A stretch of 16,325 nucleotides of DNA, from the NCBI GenBank assembly GCA_900540375.1, contig UQFS01000047.1, positions 1 to 16,325 of the forward strand, written 5' to 3'. This DNA comes from an uncultured Prevotella sp. Lineage in GTDB: Bacteria; Bacteroidota; Bacteroidia; Bacteroidales; Bacteroidaceae. Below the pieces are notes generated by a model. The model was not told the DNA's origin, searched no databases, and saw only the letters and a program-made list of their open reading frames with translations. The position numbers and the translations under genes were made by a program. This document shows, one piece after another, positions 7,299 to 14,769 of the stretch. Every line of letters begins with the position of its first letter. Positions within the stretch are counted from its first letter, which is position 1.

Positions 7299-7345
7299 GG
7301 GCACAGAAAGGCTTGATGACATAGTCAACACGCCTTTTTCTTACT

Positions 7346-7364
7346 ATCAAAGTACGTTTCTGAC
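7346..7364 (+). repeat. Direct copy of the stem-loop arm
   Basis: This matches 17 of 19 bases of the left arm at 7258-7276. Further GTCAGAAA fragments occur at 7280-7287 and 7429-7436, and a related AAAGTACCGTTTT at 7217-7229, so the unit is iterated in both orientations. Confidence 0.55.
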
Positions 7365-7493
7365 AGTCTTCTCCTTGTTTTTCCGTTTTCTGCTTCTCTA
7401 GATTGCAAGTTCTCGCGGGAGTGTTTTTGTCAGAAATGTTTCATGGATTTCTCCAATAAAGAACTGTATCTTCACTTACGCTTACGTTAAAAA

Positions 7494-7524
7494 CAGATTT
7501 TGGACTCGGTGAGTCCAAAATCTG
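7494..7524 (-). terminator. Rho-independent terminator of the MATE gene
   Basis: A perfect 14-bp stem (7494-7507 with 7511-7524, arm CAGATTTTGGACTC) with a 3-base loop. Read on the minus strand it lies 11 bases after the MATE stop codon and is followed by TTTTT (7493-7489). Confidence 0.88.
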
Positions 7525-7535
7525 AAGAGTTGGTC

Positions 7536-8888
7536 TTATGCCACCGCTACCGTCCGCTTTAGATGATGATAGAGCCAGAGGAAAGCGGGAAGGAGGAAGA
7601 GGTCGGCAAAGACCCAGGCCACCGGATCACCTAAGCACACGCCCTTGAAGGCCAAGGCCGGCACAAGCCACAGGCTCACTCCGCAGCGCGCGATCATCTC
7701 CATCACGCCCGACATCATCGAGAGATTGGAGTAGCCCAAGCCCTGGATGCTGTAGCGGAAGATGGTGAGCAGGCCAAGGGCCGGATAGAAATAGTTGGCA
7801 ATGCGCATGAGCATGGCGGCGTTGTCGATCACCTCCTGCTCGCCGCTCTTGACAAAGAGCATCATCATCTCGTCGGCAAAGGGATAGATGAGGATCACGG
7901 TAAGCATGAAATAGACGAGCATGATGGCAATGGCATCCAGCACGCCACGGCGCACGCGGTCGAGTTTGCGCGCTCCGATGTTCTGTCCGCAGTAGGTGGC
8001 CATAGCCACGCCGATGTTCTCGAAGACGCAGGTGAAGAGATATTTGATGCGCATGGCAGCAGTGAAGGAAGCCACGCAGACTGTGCCCAGCGCATTGTTG
8101 GCACTTTGCAGCATGATGATGCCGATGCCTGTGATGCTGAACTGCAAGCCCATGGGCACTCCGTTGTTGAGGAGTATCGACACGCGCTTATTGTCGTAGC
8201 GGCACTCTTCCCCCGTGGGGATGAGCAGTCTCATCTTGCCGCGGATGTAGAGCCAGCAGAGCAGCGTGGCAAAGGCCTGCGACAAAAGCGTGGCAACTCC
8301 GGCACCGGCCACGCCCATGCCCATGACGAGGATGAGCAGCACGTCGAGGGCGATGTTGATCAAGGAAGCGATGATGAGAAAATAGAAAGGCTGTTTGGAA
8401 TTGCCTAAGGCACGGATGAAACCCGACAGCAGGTTGTAACCCATGGTGAAGGGTATGGCGAGGAATTGCAGAAAGAGAAACGTCCAGGCATCGTGGAAGA
8501 TGTCGGCCGGCGTGTTGACCAGTCCGAGGATCTTCGTGCAGAACATGCAGGTGAGCAGCGTGATGACTGCCGCGAAGGCTACGGCGATGCGCAGCGCATT
8601 GGCCACATAGCTTCGCATCTTGTGATAGTCCTTACCGCCGAAGGCCTGCGCTACAGGGATGGCAAAGCCGGCACACGACCCGTTGCAGAATCCCATGACC
8701 AGGAAGTTGATTGACGACGACGCGCCCACGGCAGCCAGCGCACCTACGCCTATCCATCGTCCCACGATGGCCGCGTCAATGACCTGATACATCTGTTGGA
8801 GTATATAGCCCAGCACCAGAGGCAAGGCAAAATGAAGAATGCCGCGGGCCGGTGAGCCCACAGTCATATCATTGACATTTGTGTTCAT
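7536..8888 (-). CDS. MATE family multidrug/sodium antiporter
   Basis: A 450-aa integral membrane protein of normal MATE length with alternating hydrophobic segments consistent with 12 helices in two halves. The N-terminal half begins with the recognisable MTVGSPARGILHFALPLVLGYILQ pattern (written here in part), then QMYQVIDAAIVGRWIGVGAL, the MATE helix 1-2 signature. A loop after helix 4 contains GFIRALGNSKQPF, and the second half repeats the fold (GVPMGLQFSITGIGIIMLQ, then ENIGVAMATYCGQNIGARK). MATE proteins export cationic drugs or metabolites across the inner membrane in exchange for Na+ or H+; the substrate cannot be told from sequence. The ATG at 8886-8888 is preferred; a second ATG at codon 8 is possible. 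It lies 80 bases downstream of a small gene on the same strand without an intervening terminator, so they may be co-transcribed. Confidence 0.94.
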   Translation of the reverse strand: MNTNVNDMTVGSPARGILHFALPLVLGYILQQMYQVIDAAIVGRWIGVGALAAVGASSSINFLVMGFCNGSCAGFAIPVAQAFGGKDYHKMRSYVANALRIAVAFAAVITLLTCMFCTKILGLVNTPADIFHDAWTFLFLQFLAIPFTMGYNLLSGFIRALGNSKQPFYFLIIASLINIALDVLLILVMGMGVAGAGVATLLSQAFATLLCWLYIRGKMRLLIPTGEECRYDNKRVSILLNNGVPMGLQFSITGIGIIMLQSANNALGTVCVASFTAAMRIKYLFTCVFENIGVAMATYCGQNIGARKLDRVRRGVLDAIAIMLVYFMLTVILIYPFADEMMMLFVKSGEQEVIDNAAMLMRIANYFYPALGLLTIFRYSIQGLGYSNLSMMSGVMEMIARCGVSLWLVPALAFKGVCLGDPVAWVFADLFLLPAFLWLYHHLKRTVAVA

Positions 8889-8968
8889 CTGTTATTCTAT
8901 ATATATAATAAGGTATACCGAAGATGAGTCATCCCCAGCATCCCGTTTCTGTTATGTGGCTGAAACCA

Positions 8969-9367
8969 CTATTTGGCTTGCGTCATTTCTTTGATTTGTC
9001 TCATCCGCTCTTTTCGTGTCAGCGAGTACTCCCCGCTGTGGGTGTCGACATAGTCGTAGAGTCGGAAAGCTTTCTCTAACAGCATCGTGCGCAATGGATC
9101 AGCCTTGTACACACCCTCGGCATGCCACAGTCCGGCCAGCATCTCGAGCTTACTCATCCTGCGATCTGCCTCCCACACGTCGTGGGCGTAGGCGATAGCC
9201 TCCTCCACGGTGAGGTTGCGCAGGTCGTCGTAGCTGCCGATATACTGTCTGTAGAGGTCGCGCAGCGCCACGTCGCGCTTGCCCTCCTCCTCTTTCTTTT
9301 CAAGAAAACGCTGCACGGCAGCCATAAACTCTTGAAGGATGCGGATGAAATAGTCTCGTTGTAACAT
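8969..9367 (-). CDS. Small conserved-looking protein of unknown function
   Basis: A 132-aa charged, mainly helical protein with no signal peptide or membrane segment. The frame is open back to 9421, but the first 18 codons would overlap the promoter. The ATG at 9365-9367 lies just 4 bases beyond a perfect TATCTTTG (9372-9379), so this start is chosen; the transcript would be nearly leaderless. The N-terminus MLQRDYFIRILQEFMAAVQRFLEKK (shown only in part here: DYFIRILQEF) faintly resembles DUF6483-type proteins, which I cannot confirm. The middle has TVEEAIAYAHDVWEADRRM and the C-terminus is basic (TRKERMRQIKEMTQAK). It precedes the MATE gene by 80 bases on the same strand. I assign no function. 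Confidence 0.72.
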   Translation of the reverse strand: MLQRDYFIRILQEFMAAVQRFLEKKEEEGKRDVALRDLYRQYIGSYDDLRNLTVEEAIAYAHDVWEADRRMSKLEMLAGLWHAEGVYKADPLRTMLLEKAFRLYDYVDTHSGEYSLTRKERMRQIKEMTQAK

Positions 9368-9371
9368 GGTG

Positions 9372-9402
9372 CAAAGATAGTGCAAACGAGTGGGATAGCA
9401 AA
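9372..9402 (-). promoter_or_regulatory. Consensus Bacteroidetes promoter of the 132-aa gene
   Basis: On the minus strand, TTTG (9402-9399), 19 bases, then TATCTTTG (9379-9372) is a full match to TTTG-N19-TAnnTTTG. The -7 element ends 4 bases before the ATG. Confidence 0.85.
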
Positions 9403-9475
9403 GAAAATGGTGATTTTTCATCTATCACTTCTCATGATTCATCGTTGTAACTGCCGATTTCTCAAAACCTTTTTG

Positions 9476-9483
9476 TAATTTTG
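9476..9483 (+). promoter_or_regulatory. Probable -7 element of metG (TAATTTTG)
   Basis: This matches TAnnTTTG, 27 bases before the metG ATG at 9511. A -33 TTTG is not seen at the usual spacing. Confidence 0.5.
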
Positions 9484-9510
9484 CACCTAAATAGACAAAT
9501 AATAATCAAG

Positions 9511-11586
9511 ATGGAAGAAAAGAAATTCAAACGTACTACTGTCACTGCCGCGCTGCCCTATGCCAACGGCGGTGTGCACATCGGTCACCTGGCCGGTGTA
9601 TATGTACCGGCCGACATCTATGTGCGCTACCTTCGTCTGAAGAAGCAGGATGTGATCTTCATCGGCGGTAGCGACGAGCACGGAGTGCCCATCACCATAC
9701 GCGCCAAGAAAGAAGGAATCACGCCGCAGGATGTCTGCGACCGCTACCATAAGATCATCAAGGACTCGTTCCAGGAGTTTGGTATCTCGTTCGACATCTA
9801 CAGCCGCACCACATCAAAGGTGCACAACAAGCTCGCCTCCGACTTCTTCCGCAAGCTCTACGACGACGGCAAGCTCATCGAGAAGGAGACAGAGCAGCTC
9901 TACGATCCCGAGGCCAAGCAGTTCCTCGCCGACCGCTACGTCATGGGTACCTGCCCCCACTGTGGCAACCCCAACGCCTACGGCGACCAATGCGAGAAAT
10001 GTGGCAGTGACCTCAGCCCTATGGAGCTCATCAATCCACATAGCACCATCAGCGGTGCCAAGCCTGAACTGCGCAAGACCAAGAACTGGTATCTGCCGCT
10101 GAACAACTATCAGGACTGGTTGAAGCAGTGGATTCTTCATGGCCACAAAGAGTGGCGCCCGAATGTCTACGGGCAGTGTAAGTCATGGCTCGACATGGAT
10201 TTGCAGCCGCGCGCCATGACCCGCGACCTCGACTGGGGTATCCCTGTGCCCGTAGAGGGTGCCGAGGGCAAGGTGCTCTATGTCTGGTTCGATGCGCCTA
10301 TCGGCTACATCTCCAACACCAAGGAACTCTGCGATGCTGAGCCTGAGCGCTGGGGCTCATGGGAGAAGTGGTGGAAGGACCCCGAGACACGCCTTATCCA
10401 TTTCATCGGTAAGGACAACATCGTGTTCCACTGCCTCATCTTCCCCGTCATGCTCAAGGCTCACGGTGGCTATATCCTCCCCGACAATGTGCCGGCCAAC
10501 GAGTTCCTCAACCTTGAGAACGACAAGATCAGTACCTCACGCAACTGGGCTGTGTGGCTCGACGAATACTTGAAGGACTTCCCCGGCAAGCAGGACGTGC
10601 TGCGCTATGTGCTCACCGCCAACGCACCGGAGACCAAGGACAACAACTTCACGTGGAAAGACTTCCAGGAGCGCAACAACTCGGAGCTCGTCGCCATCTA
10701 CGGCAACTTCGTCAACCGTGCCCTGCAACTCACCAAGAAATACTGGAACAGTGCGGTGCCGGTCTGCGGCGAACTGCTCGACGTGGACAAGCAGGCCATC
10801 CAGGAGTTCAAGGACGTGAAGGAGAAGGTGGAGCAGTATCTCGACAACTTCAAGTTCCGTGAGGCACAGAAAGAGGCTATGAACTTAGCACGTATCGGCA
10901 ACAAATACATCACTGAGTGCGAGCCGTGGAAGGTGTGGAAGACTGACCCGAAGCGTGTGGAGACCATCCTCAACATCTCACTCCAGCTGGTTGCTAACCT
11001 CGCCATCGCCTTTGAGCCGTTCCTGCCGTTCAGCTCTAAAAAGTTGCGTGAGATGATCAACCTCAAGAGCTTTGACTGGGCAGAGCTGGGCAGCACCACA
11101 CTGCTCGAGGCCGGCCATCAGCTCGCCGAGCCACAGCTGCTCTTCGAGAAGATCGAGGACGACGCTATCCAGCGTCAGCTCGACAAGCTCGCTGCCACTA
11201 AGGAAGCCAATGAGGCTGCCGAGGCCGCAAAGGACTACAAGGCTGAGCCTGTCAAAGCCAACATCCCGTTTGACGAGTGGGAGAAACTCGACATCCGTGT
11301 GGGACACATCAAGGACTGCCAGGCTGTGAAGAAGTCCAATAAGCTCTTGCAGTTCACGCTCGATGACGGCAGTGGCAAGGACCGCACCATCCTTTCCGGC
11401 ATTGCCAAGTTCTACAAGCCCGAGAACCTCATCGGAAAGGATGTGCTCTTCATTGCCAACCTTGCGCCTCGCAAGATGATGGGCATCGAGAGCCAGGGCA
11501 TGATCCTCTCTGCCCTCAACTTCGACGGCTCGCTCAGCGTCACCACGACACTCAGCGCAGTGAAGCCGGGCTCGCAGGTAGGATAA
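9511..11586 (+). CDS. metG: Methionyl-tRNA synthetase with C-terminal tRNA-binding domain
   Basis: A 691-aa cytoplasmic class I aminoacyl-tRNA synthetase that charges tRNA-Met with methionine. The start ATG 9511 gives MEEKKFKRTTVTAALPYANG; the frame is open to 9481 but that would use TTG and overlap the -7 element. The catalytic HIGH is at 23-26. A zinc knuckle has C148, C151, C161 and C164 (CPHCGNPNAYGDQCEKCG). The KMSKS-equivalent is KISTS at 339-343. The anticodon-binding helical domain follows, then a linker rich in Ala/Glu. The EMAP-II/Trbp111-like tRNA-binding domain occupies about 585-691 (EKLDIRVGHIKDCQAVKKSN, then LAPRKMMGIESQGM). The length fits E. coli-type MetRS. The last codons (VKPGSQVG, stop) and the terminator are duplicated at about 14561-14661. 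Confidence 0.98.
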   Translation: MEEKKFKRTTVTAALPYANGGVHIGHLAGVYVPADIYVRYLRLKKQDVIFIGGSDEHGVPITIRAKKEGITPQDVCDRYHKIIKDSFQEFGISFDIYSRTTSKVHNKLASDFFRKLYDDGKLIEKETEQLYDPEAKQFLADRYVMGTCPHCGNPNAYGDQCEKCGSDLSPMELINPHSTISGAKPELRKTKNWYLPLNNYQDWLKQWILHGHKEWRPNVYGQCKSWLDMDLQPRAMTRDLDWGIPVPVEGAEGKVLYVWFDAPIGYISNTKELCDAEPERWGSWEKWWKDPETRLIHFIGKDNIVFHCLIFPVMLKAHGGYILPDNVPANEFLNLENDKISTSRNWAVWLDEYLKDFPGKQDVLRYVLTANAPETKDNNFTWKDFQERNNSELVAIYGNFVNRALQLTKKYWNSAVPVCGELLDVDKQAIQEFKDVKEKVEQYLDNFKFREAQKEAMNLARIGNKYITECEPWKVWKTDPKRVETILNISLQLVANLAIAFEPFLPFSSKKLREMINLKSFDWAELGSTTLLEAGHQLAEPQLLFEKIEDDAIQRQLDKLAATKEANEAAEAAKDYKAEPVKANIPFDEWEKLDIRVGHIKDCQAVKKSNKLLQFTLDDGSGKDRTILSGIAKFYKPENLIGKDVLFIANLAPRKMMGIESQGMILSALNFDGSLSVTTTLSAVKPGSQVG

Positions 11587-11656
11587 CCGCAATCGCATCA
11601 ACTCATATAGCAAACATCCACGCTCCGCAATTGTTGGGCGTGAATGTTTTTGTTTT
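11551..11656 (+). repeat. metG tail repeat, copy A (end of the intact gene plus terminator)
   Basis: This is the left member of a direct repeat with 14561-14670. Over the first 39 bases (11551-11589 against 14561-14599) I count 33 matches. A 19-base stretch, CAAACATCCACGCTCCGCA, is identical in both (11611-11629 and 14622-14640). Confidence 0.8.
11612..11656 (+). terminator. metG rho-independent terminator
   Basis: AAACATCCACGC (11612-11623) pairs with GCGTGAATGTTT (11638-11649), with one C-A mismatch. The T-run TTTTTGTTTT follows. Confidence 0.85.
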
Positions 11657-11700
11657 AAGAACTTATTACCATCTATACCCTACACTCACATGGATGGGCA

Positions 11701-11970
11701 ATGAAAAAACAAAATTCAATTCCAGTTTACTATCCTACCGCAAAAAAACTGCAGTTACTCTTACCATTGGCACTCGAGGACAAGAAAAGAATTGATGTGG
11801 CATTGGTTTGTAATCATGTTTACAAGCCCGAAGAGGGAGTAAACAACTATGAAGGTCGTACTATCTTCACGTTGCAGATGGCATACAACAACGCTCGACT
11901 CATCACTCGCCCTGATAGCGACTGGCTCATGGCTGACATGGCAATAAACAATAAACAATTAACAATATAA
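11701..11970 (+). pseudogene. 3' fragment of a probable DUF3825-type protein
   Basis: An 89-aa reading frame with ATG at 11701. The central pattern LQLLLPLALEDKKRIDVALV, followed by GRTIFTLQMAYNNARLITRP and DSDWL, resembles the C-terminal end of DUF3825 domain proteins, which are normally several hundred residues. The N-terminal part is missing, so this looks like a severed gene tail. The last residues (MADMAINNKQLTI) look like read-through into A+T-rich DNA. It starts about 45 bases after the metG terminator T-run and has no promoter motif that I can see. A hairpin terminator follows at 11999-12023. It may be untranslated; the family call is from memory of the motif and moderately sure. Confidence 0.5.
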
Positions 11971-11998
11971 ACGCAAAAAGCATTGGAAGTGCACACTG

Positions 11999-12023
11999 TA
12001 CCCAAAGCTTTTTGGGTATTTTT
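11999..12023 (+). terminator. Rho-independent terminator after the DUF3825-like tail
   Basis: TACCCAAA (11999-12006) pairs with TTTGGGTA (12011-12018) around a 4-base loop. TTTTTAT follows. Confidence 0.75.
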
Positions 12024-12056
12024 ATATGAGGTATCCGTTCTTCGTCCTTACCCCCC

Positions 12057-12114
12057 AATCGGTCATTAGGATTTCTCCGTGTCGTACGGCAAAGAGAATT
12101 CCTAATGACCGATT
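12057..12114. repeat. 20-bp inverted repeat downstream of the ATPase gene
   Basis: The arms at 12057-12076 and 12095-12114 are complementary over 15 continuous bases (AATCGGTCATTAGGA), then after one mismatch over TTCT. The loop is 18 bases and contains its own small CCGT/ACGG pairing. It lies 35 bases beyond the stop of the minus-strand ATPase. No T-run follows, so it may be a processing or recombination structure rather than a terminator. Confidence 0.7.
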
Positions 12115-12148
12115 TGAGTTAAAAGAATCTGTTTTTACCCGATTGCGT

Positions 12149-13408
12149 TTAACCCTGTTCAAGTATTTTCTTGTCTGTCAAGAAATCCAAGAGTCCGACA
12201 GTCAACACACCGAGTTCGTCCTCCTTGCGATGAATGTCATCACCAACAATGACAATCTTACGAAAGTGGTCATTGATTGACAATAATGGGCGACGTTCTT
12301 GCAGTTCCTTCTCTGGCGTAGGCATGTAGAAAGCCGACTGGATATACACTCTGTATGGAGGGCGGTTCACCACAAAGTCTACCTCCAACTGTTTTCTGAC
12401 AAACTTACCGTTCTCATCCTTGCCACCAAGTTCAACCAAACCTACGTCCACATTATATCCTCGACTGCGAAGCTCATTATAGATAATGTTTTCCATAATG
12501 TGTGTTTCTTCCTGCTGACGATAGTTGAGAATGGCTGCGCGTATGCCGATATCTGCGAAGTAGTATTTCGTCTCGGTTCCAATATATTTTCTGTCTTTCA
12601 CATCATAGCGCAAGGCTTCCTCTATCAAGAAAGAGTCTTTCAGATAATCAATGTATTGTTTTATAGTGTCTCTTTTTATGGTTACCCCTTGTGAAGATTG
12701 AAAGGTATTGGCTATTCTCGTTGGATTGGTTGATGAACCAATGCCTGAGGCTATTACACGCACCAATTCCTTCATTCCTTCAGGATTACGCAGATGGTTG
12801 CGCTCAATTACGTCACGCAGATAGGTAGTTTCATACAAACTACGCAAATAGTCTGTTTTCTTTTCTTCCGTTTCAAGCAAAGCCACCTGTGGCAGTCCTC
12901 CAAAAGTATAGTAATCCAACCAAGCTTTGCGTATATCGCCACCAATACCATTAAAGTATTCGTCAAAGGTGAGAGGCCAGATGCGTATCTCGTCACCTCT
13001 GCCTCGGAACTCAGTCACAACATCACTTGACAGAAAACGAGAGTTTGATCCTGACACATACACATCTACATTCCGCATGTGTGTCAAGCTAAGAATAACC
13101 TCCACAAATTCTTCTACAAGTTGTACCTCGTCCAAGACTATATAATAAGGATTTCCATCATCCACAACCTTTGAATCTATATAGTCGAGCAAGGAATCAG
13201 GCTTTCTCAACCGTCTGTTTCGGAAATCATCAAGTTGTATTTCGATGATGTGACTATTAGTCACCCCATGTTCCAACAACCAGTTATGCCAGATATCAAA
13301 CAACAGGAAAGACTTTCCACATCGTCTGACACCTGTTATAATCTTCACAAGACCGTTTCCACGTCCTGCAATAAGTTCATCCAAGTATTTCTTACGTTCA
13401 AATATCAT
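12149..13408 (-). CDS. AAA_14/DUF4143-type ATPase
   Basis: A 419-aa two-domain protein. The N-terminal AAA_14-like ATPase has Walker A GVRRCGKS at 26-33, Walker B YYIVLDE at 88-94 and the VSGSNSRFLS motif around 118-127. A linker helix region with TFGGLPQV (168-175) and TTYLRDVIERNH leads to the C-terminal DUF4143-like domain. That domain has a PD-(D/E)xK nuclease-like layout: E306 in HIMENIIYNELRSRGY, then E342-V-D344-FVV. The expected final E/QxK reads Q357-S-A, so the catalytic lysine is absent. This family is very abundant in Bacteroidetes and its role is unsettled; nuclease activity should not be assumed. The gene is visibly A+T-richer than metG and lies inside the segment bounded by the two metG tails. 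It is probably acquired. A -7 element lies at 13451-13458. Confidence 0.88.
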   Translation of the reverse strand: MIFERKKYLDELIAGRGNGLVKIITGVRRCGKSFLLFDIWHNWLLEHGVTNSHIIEIQLDDFRNRRLRKPDSLLDYIDSKVVDDGNPYYIVLDEVQLVEEFVEVILSLTHMRNVDVYVSGSNSRFLSSDVVTEFRGRGDEIRIWPLTFDEYFNGIGGDIRKAWLDYYTFGGLPQVALLETEEKKTDYLRSLYETTYLRDVIERNHLRNPEGMKELVRVIASGIGSSTNPTRIANTFQSSQGVTIKRDTIKQYIDYLKDSFLIEEALRYDVKDRKYIGTETKYYFADIGIRAAILNYRQQEETHIMENIIYNELRSRGYNVDVGLVELGGKDENGKFVRKQLEVDFVVNRPPYRVYIQSAFYMPTPEKELQERRPLLSINDHFRKIVIVGDDIHRKEDELGVLTVGLLDFLTDKKILEQG

Positions 13409-13450
13409 ATTAGAGTACTATTTTTGATATTAGTATCATATTTTACACCG

Positions 13451-13458
13451 CAAAGATA
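13451..13458 (-). promoter_or_regulatory. -7 element (TATCTTTG) of the 419-aa ATPase
   Basis: On the minus strand this is TATCTTTG, 42 bases before the ATG at 13408. The leader between contains TGATA-N4-TATCA (13425-13438) and two copies of TATCATATT, possible regulator sites. No good -33 element is seen. Confidence 0.5.
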
Positions 13459-13811
13459 ATAGTTTTATCCCAAAAGCCAGCACAATCAATGAGAAAACTG
13501 CGTTTATCAAGTAAAAAAACACTAAAACGTAGCATCGTAAACTACATAAAAATGCTTTTTAGAACAAAGGGTCTGACATGTAATCACACCCTACGTTCAA
13601 GGGAGTCGTTTCAACCGTACCCCTTTATGAATTTCGTCATATAACTTCCATTCACCACATTATGGGGTCGGTTAAAAGCGCCCCCTCCCAAACCTTATTC
13701 CGTGATTCTTGATGTGATCGAAAGTTAAATACGTTAAATATTCACCTTTTCGTATCTAATCAGAATCCATACGGTCACTTTTCTACCGTTTAGAGCGTAT
13801 AGTACTGATAA
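13459..13811. other. A+T-rich stretch with no supported gene
   Basis: No convincing coding sequence. A 51-codon ATG frame at 13489-13644 has no recognisable features. There is a short TAAAAA-TGC-TTTTTA hairpin (13547-13561) and a tandem pair of GTTAAATA (13724-13731 and 13733-13740). The 5' part of the LRR gene that ends at 14462 would be expected here but is not detectable. Confidence 0.55.
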
Positions 13812-14462
13812 TCAACTAATAATAGATACTGTGCCTGTACTAATCTTGAAAAGATTGTTTTTCCAGATTCAATAACACGACTTACTGCGACATTCTATAA
13901 CTGCAAGAGGCTTAAATCCATCACTCTGCCTGCATTAACAAAAACGCTTTCAGATCATGATTGGTATAAATTCACAATAGCTAATGCAGGCGGTCGCTTT
14001 GATGGTTGCACAAGTTTGACCGAGATAACAATACCTGAATCAGTTACTGAGATGGGCAGTCTATGCTTTCATGGTTGCGAGAACTTGAGCAAGGTGACTT
14101 GTGATGCTGTTACACCACCTAAAACATCAAATTCCTTTGAAGATGAAAACAAAAAGATGCTTTACGTACCAGAAACATCAGTATACGCTTACAAAGCAGC
14201 TGAGGAGTGGAAAGACTTTGGCAATATACTTTCCTTGGATGCCACGGGTATAAGATCCATGAGCGAAGACAAAATAGGAATGACATTTGAAGATGGTAAG
14301 TTATCATTGACTAATGTGCCAGCTTATGAGATGGTGAGCGTATACACTACAACTGGCACTCTTTTGGGATCTGGCAGGGGAGACATCACCGTCTATGCAA
14401 CTCGCGGGCAGATAGTAATAGCGAAATTCGGGACACATACTTATAAGCTACTATTGAAGTGA
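13812..14462 (+). pseudogene. 3' fragment of a BspA-like leucine-rich-repeat surface protein
   Basis: One frame is open from 13812 (after TAA at 13809) to the TGA at 14460-14462. It encodes BspA/LRR_5-type repeats: CTNLEKIVFPDSITRL, FYNCKRLKSITLPAL, FDGCTSLTEITIPESV and FHGCENLSKVTCDAV. After these comes a connector ending AEEWKDFGNIL and a C-terminal domain (LTNVPAYEMVSVYTTTGTLL, then YATRGQIVIAKFGTHTYKLLLK in part) typical of Prevotella LRR surface proteins. There is no ATG, signal peptide or N-terminal repeat block, so the gene has lost its 5' part; a TTG at 14016 lies within a repeat and is not a credible start. Intact relatives are large adhesion-type proteins. It sits between the island ATPase and the second metG tail. 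Confidence 0.82.
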
Positions 14463-14769
14463 TTCCATAGGTCTTTGTACCATCATCTTTATGAAGAAAG
14501 TTTGTTTGGATCTTTAATAATAGCAGATGGGTTGAAGAATACTGCTACATCCCGTCTGCTCTCGGTGAGGTCAAGCCGGGCTCGCGGGTAGGATAACCGA
14601 TTTCGAACAAACCTCTTATAACAAACATCCACGCTCCGCAGTTGTCGGGGCGTGGACGTTTTGGTTGTGTCCTCACCTCCTCAAAGAGGGAAGGCACGGC
14701 TCCTGCAACAGGATGAGAAACGCAAAATACTTACCAATAGAGATGCCGTTAGAGACGTCATCATCTCTG
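14463..14769. other. Non-coding stretch containing the duplicated metG tail
   Basis: From 14463 to about 14550 there is A+T-rich sequence ending in a stem-loop: AGCAGATGGG (14522-14531) pairs with CCCGTCTGCT (14551-14560) with one G-T pair. The metG-like tail and terminator follow. From about 14670 to 14769 I see nothing further. Confidence 0.6.
14561..14670 (+). repeat. metG tail repeat, copy B (orphan metG 3' end plus terminator)
   Basis: In the metG frame this reads L-G-E-V-K-P-G-S-R-V-G-stop, against L-S-A-V-K-P-G-S-Q-V-G-stop at the real metG end. The post-stop bases ATAACCG and the terminator-forming CAAACATCCACGCTCCGCA are also shared. The hairpin (14623-14661, one mismatch) is kept although its bases differ from copy A. 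No metG homology is recognisable upstream of about 14551-14561. Confidence 0.8.

Larger units (their letters stand above)
6972..7535. other. Palindrome-rich gap between convergent comM and the MATE gene
   Basis: I see no convincing gene. The stretch holds a 17-bp stem-loop (7004-7044), an 18-bp perfect palindrome (7237-7254), a 19-bp perfect stem with a 3-base loop (7258-7298), several partial copies of the same unit, and the MATE terminator (7494-7524). An open frame running to 7206 is an out-of-frame extension from comM with no start signal or family resemblance. Confidence 0.7.

Noticed and set aside
7004..7436. CRISPR array
   Set aside because: The repeats are too few, irregularly spaced and in both orientations, and no cas gene is present.
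9823..11613. Several long frames in other registers across metG
   Set aside because: They overlap the well-supported MetRS coding region and have low-complexity Ser/Thr/Arg translations.
13489..13644. 51-codon ATG frame upstream of the LRR tail
   Set aside because: It is A+T-rich with no promoter, motif or neighbour that supports translation.
14016..14462. Short complete gene starting with TTG at 14016
   Set aside because: The frame is open and LRR-like for about 200 bases further upstream, so this is an internal codon of a truncated gene.
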